Shown here one piece after another: positions 16,665 to 22,184 of a stretch of 38,467 nt of DNA; positions within the stretch are counted from its first letter, which is position 1; every line of letters begins with the position of its first letter. A program made the translations under genes and the position numbers. Origin of the DNA: a virus. The stretch lies in the IMG/VR virus record IMGVR_UViG_3300021076_000353, positions 1 through 38,467 of that record. One strand, written 5' to 3'. Under the pieces are notes generated by a model. It was not told where the DNA came from and ran no database searches. It was given only the letters and a program-made list of their open reading frames with translations.

Positions 16665-16682
16665 GGGGACAAAAATGTCCCC
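16665..16682 (-). terminator. Compact GC-rich hairpin between two virion genes
   Basis: A 7-bp perfect stem (16665-16671 with 16676-16682) with a 4-base A loop, extendable by an outer A-T pair and an AAGG/CCTT step. It lies between the stop of the 345-residue gene and the start of its small paralog. There is no T run on the minus strand, so attenuation or mRNA stabilisation is as likely as termination. Confidence 0.5.
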
Positions 16683-16690
16683 TACCTTAT

Positions 16691-17728
16691 TTAAGTTCCA
16701 TTACCACCAATCGTAGCCACTTCCATTTTGTATGCCTGCCATATAATGACATCAGCAGCAGAACCCCCTGGGGAATTTGCTCCTGCTGGTAAATACATAT
16801 AAGGAACAAAAACTCCACTATGGAAAGGTAATTGGTTAAAATTATAACCAGTTTGAACGCCAGTAATTGGATTATATTGAGTGCTTTGTCCAGCTGGGGC
16901 ACAAGTAGCAAACAATTGTGTCGTAGGCGATCCTGAACTTGCTGGGAAAGCAAATGCGGTATAACTAGATGTATCCACGTTGATCAAGAAATTATATGGA
17001 TCAATGATAGATGTAACAACAACAGGCTTACTTTGATTTTGGTAGAAATTATTAAGTTGAACCATTCCGAATGACCCAGGAATAGTGAACTCTAATTTCT
17101 GACCGAGATAAACCATATTAGCTTGCGAAACTGTTACTTGTGCGCTTACAGCTTGTGAAATTGCTGTGACATACAAGGATTGAGGTTCAACAGGTAAAAA
17201 TTGATTTACTCTTCTCACTGTGAATGCTGTTGCAGCAGCAGCAAAGCCAGCAGAATTAAGGCCGAGCAATGTAAAGCCAGAGCCTGACACTGACGAAATC
17301 GTGAATGTCATCCCAGAAATTTGCTCCATACCTACAGCATTGTAAATGACAACTTGATCGCCATTGCTATAAGTATTAGTTGCTGCGCAAACCGCTGCTG
17401 ATGCTTGAGAAATGGTTGTCCCTGTTACAGCAGCTTGAGGATAAGGGAAGCTTGAAACATAAGTAAAACCATTAGATGCACTAGATGTAGAAAATAAATC
17501 CATATTAATAACGCTAGATCCGGCTTTTCTCCATCTTATACCGTCATTAACGGCAGTGATACCACCACCAAACCATTCACCGCCAACGCAAACTGTTGGA
17601 GCCGAAGCCGCCATTTGCGTATAGTTAATAGTTTTAAAGTAGTCGACACCAGAAGGTAATGGGATAATTTGATTCACAGCTGTTGCAGGCTGTGTAAAAG
17701 TACCCTGAGTAACAATCGTAAAAGGCAT
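16691..17728 (-). CDS. Capsid-associated virion protein with FCCH-like repeats
   Basis: 345 residues directly after the major capsid gene, with AAGGAG before ATG. Two beta modules can be seen: about 112-165 (YSNGDQVVIYNAVGMEQISG, then FTISSVSG) and about 180-245 (YLGQKLEFTIPGSFGMVQLN, then FLINVDTSSYTAF). The second is repeated in the next gene. The N-terminus has WFGGGITAVNDGIRWRKAGS. A head decoration, capsid-stabilising or head-fibre protein is likely from its place; no name is assigned. Confidence 0.6.
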   Translation of the reverse strand: MPFTIVTQGTFTQPATAVNQIIPLPSGVDYFKTINYTQMAASAPTVCVGGEWFGGGITAVNDGIRWRKAGSSVINMDLFSTSSASNGFTYVSSFPYPQAAVTGTTISQASAAVCAATNTYSNGDQVVIYNAVGMEQISGMTFTISSVSGSGFTLLGLNSAGFAAAATAFTVRRVNQFLPVEPQSLYVTAISQAVSAQVTVSQANMVYLGQKLEFTIPGSFGMVQLNNFYQNQSKPVVVTSIIDPYNFLINVDTSSYTAFAFPASSGSPTTQLFATCAPAGQSTQYNPITGVQTGYNFNQLPFHSGVFVPYMYLPAGANSPGGSAADVIIWQAYKMEVATIGGNGT

Positions 17729-17737
17729 ATAGTCTCC

Positions 17738-18706
17738 TTATGATGGGCTAAAGGTTGTTACATTTAGACCCGAAATCCAGTTTTGATTTGTGATTGCACG
17801 AGCAATTGCAAATTTGGCGTAAAGTTGGCTATTTTGAGCCACAGACGAAACAACCCAAGGAGGACGATAACCGATAACGGCTGTGTAGTTGTTTTGTTCG
17901 ATTTTGGCAGCAGCTTCGAGTCCATACATAGGAATCGTGTAAACTGTATTGCCTTTGAGTGAAATACCTGGCGTCCTTGCAGCCTTAGACGATACAAAGA
18001 AACGGAATCGGCTAATGGAGCAATATTCTTCAGGTCTAATCCCTTCTTGCGACGGATAGTTAGCTTTTAGTAATACACCTTGAACTTTTTGTAAGTCGTT
18101 GGTGATATTAGTCGAAGCAAGCGCTATAAAGGCGTCTCTTGTGGGGCCTGTCGAAAATTTATTTTGAGCATCTATGCTGACAAGCATTGTACGGGCATCA
18201 TTACCTAGCAAGATCGTTTCAATGTTATTCACATCGTTCAAACTGATATTACTTGGCTGATCACCATTGGAACCGCCTGTTGCATTGATGTAGGACACCG
18301 AACTAGCAAACAAGTCACGCATTAACAAATCTTCCTTTTCCCTTAACCATTGGCCAAGTAAAGCAGTAAATTTTGTTAGCGTTTTGCTATTTTCGTACAA
18401 AATAACCTGCTCGTTAGTAACGATGGATTTCGCATAGATTTCCATTGTTGCATCGATGTCTGTACGGACAGGAACTTCAGAAGCTGGGTCAATGCCTGAA
18501 CCGTCAAGTTGTCCGCCTTCTGTAGATAAACGCTCAAAACGTGACATACGTGTTGTTTTGCCGATATAAGCTTCGGCATGATGTAGATCGACTCCAAATG
18601 AGTGAATCAAGTTAAACATAGGGGTACTCAACAAATCCTCCGCCGCCTGCACAGGTAATTCAGGTGCGAAGTTGTTGATATTCGTGATACCAGTAGGAAA
18701 TGACAT
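17738..18706 (-). CDS. Major capsid protein, N4-gp56-like
   Basis: 322 residues, length and pattern of the N4-gp56 family of HK97-fold capsid proteins. Visible features: YAKSIVTNEQVILYENSKTL, TALLGQWLREKEDLLMRDLF, INATGGSNGD and a late SAxxA-like region (VIGYRPPWVVSSVAQNSQLY). About 320 copies would form the shell around the scaffold. It sits between scaffold and tail-connector genes as expected. Its transcript has a 210-base leader after a terminator, which suggests a separate strong promoter for high expression. Family call from recalled pattern, not alignment. Confidence 0.85.
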   Translation of the reverse strand: MSFPTGITNINNFAPELPVQAAEDLLSTPMFNLIHSFGVDLHHAEAYIGKTTRMSRFERLSTEGGQLDGSGIDPASEVPVRTDIDATMEIYAKSIVTNEQVILYENSKTLTKFTALLGQWLREKEDLLMRDLFASSVSYINATGGSNGDQPSNISLNDVNNIETILLGNDARTMLVSIDAQNKFSTGPTRDAFIALASTNITNDLQKVQGVLLKANYPSQEGIRPEEYCSISRFRFFVSSKAARTPGISLKGNTVYTIPMYGLEAAAKIEQNNYTAVIGYRPPWVVSSVAQNSQLYAKFAIARAITNQNWISGLNVTTFSPS

Positions 18707-18916
18707 AATTTTACCTTGTCAAACGGTTAGTAAAATCAACGTGTGCGAGACGTTTAATTCTGCTACCGTGACGAACGGTAAAATCAGTCGTGACTAGCGA
18801 AGTCGAGGAATTCAGCTATAATCACTATGCAAATTAAAGGTTTATTTTTGCAAGAAATTTATTAAAAACTCACGGAGCCGGAACCCCGTGGGGCCTCATT
18901 CGCGAAATGAGAGAGG
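18707..18916 (-). other. Structured non-coding leader of the major capsid gene
   Basis: No gene is visible in these 210 bases. After the terminator at 18864-18890 there is an AT-rich stretch with TTGCAA and, 18 bp on, CATAGT (minus strand) as a weak promoter candidate, and then several short hairpins, e.g. TACCGT/ACGGTA near 18763-18779. A promoter plus a structured 5' leader for the capsid mRNA is the likely content. Confidence 0.4.
18864..18890 (-). terminator. Rho-independent terminator upstream of the capsid gene
   Basis: On the minus strand, a 7-bp stem CACGGGG/CTCCGTG (18890-18884 with 18877-18871, one G-U pair) with a 6-base loop is followed by AG and five T's. A second small stem CTCATT/AATGAG (18895-18911) lies just upstream. 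It would separate the minigene/scaffold transcript from capsid transcription. Confidence 0.6.
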
Positions 18917-19093
18917 TTATTCTTTAATCTCAAAGAAATATTCCCATGTTTTAAAAACAGCTATTATTTTTGAGTTGTCTTCATCGCAATAATGTCCATC
19001 ATAGAATACTAGATCGACGGTCCATTCAAACCAATCAGCTTTAAGTTTGACACCTTCGTTGCCTGCTTCAATGCAGATGTAATATGTTTTCAT
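18917..19093 (-). CDS. Small acidic protein between scaffold and capsid
   Basis: 58 residues, start overlapping the scaffold stop as ATGA (19090-19093). Sequence is acidic and aromatic (WFEWTVDLVFYDGHYCDED, then FKTWEYFFEIKE). It looks like one small beta-sheet domain. It may help head assembly because of its place, but no family is recognised. A terminator follows directly. Confidence 0.6.
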   Translation of the reverse strand: MKTYYICIEAGNEGVKLKADWFEWTVDLVFYDGHYCDEDNSKIIAVFKTWEYFFEIKE

Positions 19094-19827
19094 GATAACC
19101 CCTTTAGGAGCTTTTGCATCCTCGCCCAGTTTGCTTCTTTACGTGCCTCATCTAATTTGGCACCTGGCATTGCATTACCGCCGTGTGTGTTACCTGGAGA
19201 TGAAATAGAGCCAGGTTTGGCAAGATTCTTTTCTGCTTTGTTTGAATCTTTCTTTGATTCAGGATTAGGAACGAATTTCTTTACGGCTTTATACATAGCA
19301 TTCCATTTCTCATATCCTTCGGGCATATATTTGAAAGGTGCTGTAAGTTCTGGATAATGATAATCTAAATAGTCGCAATTCTCTGTGGTGACAACTTGAT
19401 TGAAATCAGGATAGGTTTGTATGATCCTGTTAGGAGCTTCTTGTTTTTCTCGTTCTTGACGCTGTTGTTCATATTGAGTTTCTCTTTGTTTGAGAAGAGC
19501 ATCGACTCTGCGATCGATTCTTTGTTCTTCAGTCTCTGCAATATCATTTTGATTATCATATTGACGATCATTTTGAACATTAGGTTTATTGGTAATGGCT
19601 TCCAGAGCTGCTTTCAAAGCATCTGCCCTAGCTCTTTCCTCACCCATAGCTTTCTCGGCAGCTTCCTTTGCCTTACGTTCTGCTTCACGTTGCTCTCTAA
19701 ATGCTTTCCAATTTGTTTTATTCTCTTCTGATTTTATATCTGGGGCCGCTTCTGTTTGAATTGGCGCATTTACTTGGACTTGTTCTTTTTGTGACTCTGG
19801 TATATTTTCAGGTGTATTAGGATTCAT
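19090..19827 (-). CDS. Scaffolding protein candidate
   Basis: 245 residues, highly charged and helical. The N-terminus is P/E/Q-rich and disordered, the middle is a long coiled coil (KAFREQREAERKAKEAAEKA, then EERARADALKAALEAI and RVDALLKQRETQYEQQRQ). The C-terminus is lysine-rich (ARKEANWARMQKLLKGL), as in scaffolds that bind capsid through a basic tail. It lies directly before the capsid genes. Its start is only nine bases from the divergent plus-strand gene at 19837, so the two start regions share sequence. Confidence 0.75.
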   Translation of the reverse strand: MNPNTPENIPESQKEQVQVNAPIQTEAAPDIKSEENKTNWKAFREQREAERKAKEAAEKAMGEERARADALKAALEAITNKPNVQNDRQYDNQNDIAETEEQRIDRRVDALLKQRETQYEQQRQEREKQEAPNRIIQTYPDFNQVVTTENCDYLDYHYPELTAPFKYMPEGYEKWNAMYKAVKKFVPNPESKKDSNKAEKNLAKPGSISSPGNTHGGNAMPGAKLDEARKEANWARMQKLLKGLS

Positions 19828-19836
19828 GAGGCTCCA

Positions 19837-20115
19837 ATGAATGAAATTAAATTAAAAAAATCTGATATTAAGAAAATTAACAAAAAATTAACCGAAAGTC
19901 TATCCAATTATAGAAAATTTATGTCTTATGCTGCTGGAGACGTTCCTTTAGGTGTTCTTTGCCTTCCAAAACCTACGGAAAAGATCTTATTGGATAATGG
20001 CTTCTTGCGTGTCTATGACCTTTTCGATGCTGATCTTGCTAAAGTCAAAGGGCTCGGGCAAATCCGTATCAGGGATCTTACATCCCGCCTGGATCAATTC
20101 CTTGCGATGCGCTAG
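19837..20115 (+). CDS. Helix-hairpin-helix protein resembling the RNA polymerase alpha C-terminal domain
   Basis: 92 residues: a lysine-rich start (LKKSDIKKINKKL), then residues about 40-90 with the alpha-CTD plan. LCLPKPTEKILLDNGFLRVY followed by DL aligns without gaps to the 22-residue LELTVRSANCL...IGDL segment of E. coli alpha, and LAKVKGLGQIRIRDL matches the NLGKKSLTEIK hairpin. The key DNA contacts R265 and N268 are replaced by P and K. It could bind DNA or polymerase as a phage transcription factor. It is on the plus strand inside the leftward late operon, and its 3' 129 bp overlap the opposing gene. Confidence 0.65.
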   Translation: MNEIKLKKSDIKKINKKLTESLSNYRKFMSYAAGDVPLGVLCLPKPTEKILLDNGFLRVYDLFDADLAKVKGLGQIRIRDLTSRLDQFLAMR

Positions 20116-20595
20116 AAAATATTCGTGCTCTGATGGCATGTTGATATTATGCTCATGACGTATATATTCCCAAAAGGTGCCTTTAAAGAATGCTACTGAC
20201 CATGCTTGCATTGTTTCATATCGTTTATTTACGAGGATTTGGGAACCCGCTAACTCTGCCATTACCATATCACTTGGAAGTACCCATAGGCGTTTTGTTA
20301 ATCTGTCTAATGGTTTATTATATAAAAACACTGCTTGATTCGGTCTAGGTTTTGGAAGATATGGCCAGCAATAGAATTTTCTACGCATTAGATTTGCTAT
20401 TAGAGGATCTTTAGCAATGACCATAACAACACAAAATTCTTCTTCGTCAATAATGTTAATATGCTTTGCAATAGATTCTCTAAGATGGGGCATAATATCA
20501 TCAGCTAAAGCATGCCCTACTTCGAGAGCATCATATTTTGTGGTATCATTAAAGGCTTTCTTGGATAATTCTCCTGCACTAATTCTTTGACTCAA
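19987..20595 (-). CDS. Conserved phage protein of unknown function, TTG start
   Basis: 202 residues from TTG 20595 with GGAAAG six bases upstream. Sequence has an acidic helical N-terminal half and a motif-rich middle (YCWPYLPKPRPNQAVFLYNK, RLWVLPSDMVMAELAG), then FFKGTFWEYIRHEHNINM and PFDFSKISIEKVIDTQ. The pattern is one I associate with proteins between portal and scaffold in other phages, but I cannot name it. The last 43 codons lie opposite the helix-hairpin-helix gene, so both strands appear to code there. Confidence 0.65.
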   Translation of the reverse strand: MSQRISAGELSKKAFNDTTKYDALEVGHALADDIMPHLRESIAKHINIIDEEEFCVVMVIAKDPLIANLMRRKFYCWPYLPKPRPNQAVFLYNKPLDRLTKRLWVLPSDMVMAELAGSQILVNKRYETMQAWSVAFFKGTFWEYIRHEHNINMPSEHEYFLAHRKELIQAGCKIPDTDLPEPFDFSKISIEKVIDTQEAIIQ

Positions 20596-20722
20596 TTTTT
20601 CTTTCCAAATCTTTTAAGTTAATTATGTGAGTGTTTTTACAAATTTCTTGAGCAAGTTTATATTTGGGATGTTTTTTTTGTTCTTCTGTGGGTTCTATGT
20701 ACACTAATTTTATATCACCCAT
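20579..20722 (-). CDS. Small helical protein in the minigene operon
   Basis: 47 residues, starting by TGATG overlap with the previous stop and overlapping the next gene by 17 bases. Lysine-rich with YIEPTEEQKKHPKYKLAQEI and NLKDLERKIESKN, probably helical. No family recognised. Supported by tight packing in the operon. Confidence 0.5.
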   Translation of the reverse strand: MGDIKLVYIEPTEEQKKHPKYKLAQEICKNTHIINLKDLERKIESKN

Positions 20723-20859
20723 CAATGCCCTTTCCAAGTGTTAATTTCGATTTTGCGAAGGATTTCAAGCATTTTATTTAAAAGATCAACTATTTCTTTA
20801 TTGTCTAAAGTAGTTACAAGTGGTTGTTGTTCTTTGGACAGTATTTCTTTTTTAGCCAT
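20722..20859 (-). CDS. Small helical protein in the minigene operon
   Basis: 45 residues with MAKKEILSKEQQPLVTTLDN and an amphipathic helix KEIVDLLNKMLEILRKIEI. Could dimerise as a coiled coil. Ten bases separate it from the DUF551-like gene upstream and it overlaps the downstream gene by one base. Function unknown. Confidence 0.5.
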   Translation of the reverse strand: MAKKEILSKEQQPLVTTLDNKEIVDLLNKMLEILRKIEINTWKGH

Positions 20860-20869
20860 AAATTTATTC

Positions 20870-21088
20870 TTATTTAATTTTCTCTAACCAGTGCGTCACA
20901 TTATATAAAGGTTTTTCGTCATTCCACCAATAGCCCGATTTTCCAGTATATAAACGTTGCCAAAACATTTGATCTTTGTGAAAATATGATTTAATTTCAT
21001 CGTCATTATTTAATTTGACTCGGAAGATTCCATTTTCAATAGAAGGTAAACGCTCTTCTATTGAAATCCATTTACCATTAGATGTCAT
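20870..21088 (-). CDS. DUF551-like protein (isolated fifth family member)
   Basis: 72 residues from ATG 21088 (a TTG one codon earlier is possible). It opens GKWISIEERLPS and closes YNVTHWLEKI, the DUF551 plan: W-I-x-V/I-x-E-R-L-P at the start and V-x-x-W-x-x-L-P at the end. DUF551 proteins are small, widespread in phages of Gram-negative bacteria, and of unknown function. Four related genes are in tandem at 35877-36821; this one lies far away in the late block. The final LP is changed to EK. Confidence 0.7.
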   Translation of the reverse strand: MTSNGKWISIEERLPSIENGIFRVKLNNDDEIKSYFHKDQMFWQRLYTGKSGYWWNDEKPLYNVTHWLEKIK

Positions 21089-21209
21089 CAATGATCACAT
21101 TAATTAAATTTTGTTCACAATACTCACACTTTCTTTCTTCGCAATAATCGCATTCTCCAATTTGAAAAGTAAGACATTTACATTCTTTCATGCATTCACA
21201 GGCATCCAT
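21078..21209 (-). CDS. Cysteine-rich metal-binding minigene
   Basis: 43 residues with eight cysteines in a regular pattern: CEC, three residues, CKC, seven residues, CDYC, four residues, CEYC. This would fit two zinc or iron sites. The start overlaps the upstream stop as TAATG and the end overlaps the next gene by 11 bases. It is under 60 codons but the cysteine spacing argues for a real protein. Confidence 0.55.
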   Translation of the reverse strand: MDACECMKECKCLTFQIGECDYCEERKCEYCEQNLINVIIDDI

Positions 21210-21352
21210 TAAAAATGTCCCATTTTTGAAGATTTTTTTATTTTTTGCTTTTCTTTATGAGCCTTAAGAAAGTCTGATTTTTCTTTTATGGACATGTTTG
21301 TAGTTTTTTTTATCAAAGATGCAGGAGCTTTTTTAGGTTTAGATATTTTCAT
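21209..21352 (-). CDS. Small lysine-rich basic protein
   Basis: 47 residues, strongly basic (MKISKPKKAPASLIKKTT, then KEKSDFLKAHKEKQKIKKSS). Coupled by ATGA to the gene upstream and TAATG to the gene downstream. Likely binds nucleic acid or acid virion partners; function unknown. Confidence 0.5.
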   Translation of the reverse strand: MKISKPKKAPASLIKKTTNMSIKEKSDFLKAHKEKQKIKKSSKMGHF

Positions 21353-21507
21353 TTTTTTACCTTATTTTTCTCTTGTTGCCATAAATTTCTAAATTCAATA
21401 GATAAATCTTTTTGCTCCGAATACATTGATTTCCATTCAATAATTTGTTGTTTAAGAAAATCTTGATAATTTCTTAATTCACAAATAATCTTATCTTTTT
21501 CATCCAT
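21349..21507 (-). CDS. Small coiled-coil minigene
   Basis: 52 residues, helical throughout (DEKDKIICELRNYQDFLKQQ, then EWKSMYSEQKDLSIEFRNLW). The start shares one base with the upstream stop (TGATG) and the stop overlaps the next start by ATGA. No family recognised. Confidence 0.5.
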   Translation of the reverse strand: MDEKDKIICELRNYQDFLKQQIIEWKSMYSEQKDLSIEFRNLWQQEKNKVKK

Positions 21508-21701
21508 CAATGATCACACTCATTAACTTTTTGATGTGGTGTTGGTCTCATTGATGGTCTTCTAGCTAAGAATGCTTTAGCAGGATCCTGATCGTTTCCG
21601 ACAGGAAATACAGACGATCCGACATCCATTTGCCAATGATCGGAACCTGGATTGCCTTTGCGCTCATTTACTTTTAATGGGCTGGAATCTTTTGCTTTCA
21701 T
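21507..21701 (-). CDS. Small protein, unknown function
   Basis: 64 residues from ATG 21701, chosen because GAGG lies five bases upstream; an in-frame ATG ten codons earlier has none. Contains KGNPGSDHWQMDVGSSVFPV and DPAKAFLARRPSMRPTPHQ, low in hydrophobic residues and probably extended. First gene of a seven-gene tightly coupled minus-strand run ending at 19987. Confidence 0.55.
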   Translation of the reverse strand: MKAKDSSPLKVNERKGNPGSDHWQMDVGSSVFPVGNDQDPAKAFLARRPSMRPTPHQKVNECDH

Positions 21702-21827
21702 ATTACCTCTTGTAAATTCGGCGTGCATCACTGCCGTTAACTATCTGTTCCTAAGGAACCATTTATTCGCCATAGTTATGCACATGGGTTCAGGCGTTCA
21801 CGGTCATGGCCTACGTACCATTTAACG

Positions 21828-21853
21828 ATAGATACGTTTTTAGGCGTATCTAT
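21828..21853 (-). terminator. 9-bp hairpin downstream of the tRNA-like element
   Basis: A perfect 9-bp inverted repeat (21828-21836 with 21845-21853) with loop TTTTTAGG as read on the plus strand. It starts two bases beyond the tRNA-like element on the minus strand. It could end that RNA, or the plus strand T5 in the loop may be chance. A second small stem GTTCC/GGAAC is near 21757-21769. Confidence 0.5.
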
Positions 21854-21854
21854 T

Positions 21855-21934
21855 TCATTTTGGAGGGATTTGCACCCTCAACCTGCATATACCTTTTCAG
21901 GTAACCGCCTCTCTTCTCGTTGAGATACAGAATG
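21855..21934 (-). ncRNA. tRNA-like element (non-canonical)
   Basis: On the minus strand, CATTCTG (21934-21928) pairs with CAAAATG (21862-21856), six of seven, as an acceptor stem followed by a discriminator A. U8 and A9 follow in the canonical place. A perfect 5-bp GAGGG/CCCTC stem with 7-base loop TGCAAAT (21879-21863) is a good T-arm. A 4-bp TCTC/GAGA D-stem is possible. The anticodon arm is abnormal: TACC/GGTA leaves a 6-base loop, or ACCTG/CAGGT a 12-base one, with no clear anticodon. No CCA is encoded. A decayed tRNA or tRNA-like structural RNA is suggested. Confidence 0.4.
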
Positions 21935-21937
21935 AAA

Positions 21938-22138
21938 TTAAGGATAATTCATCTTATGCTTTTTAGCATAGCCTGCAAGCCCTTCAACTGATTTCTTTAG
22001 ATGCATGGGATTTTCCATCTCACCTTCACAATATCTGCCATCAGCCGGTTTTGGGCATTCATGTTCTTTTTGCCAGTGACCTTCGTTAAACTGTTTCATC
22101 GCAGCTTTTTGGCCATGTGCTTTTTGACTGTGTGCCAT
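21938..22138 (-). CDS. Small basic/histidine-rich protein next to portal
   Basis: 66 residues with AAGGAG before ATG. H, K and Q rich (AHSQKAHGQKAAMKQFNEGH, then HECPKPADGRYCEGEMENPM). Two Cys and several His could bind metal. It ends with a small hairpin (21955-21970) in its last codons, just before the tRNA-like element. Function unknown; its place downstream of the portal suggests a late gene. Confidence 0.55.
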   Translation of the reverse strand: MAHSQKAHGQKAAMKQFNEGHWQKEHECPKPADGRYCEGEMENPMHLKKSVEGLAGYAKKHKMNYP

Positions 22139-22184
22139 ATAGACTCCTTGTCTTTTTTCTTAATTAATAACTTATTCCAATTTT

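Noticed and set aside
21855-21934. Standard tRNA gene
   Set aside because: No anticodon arm with a 7-base loop and U33 can be drawn, so it is reported as tRNA-like only.
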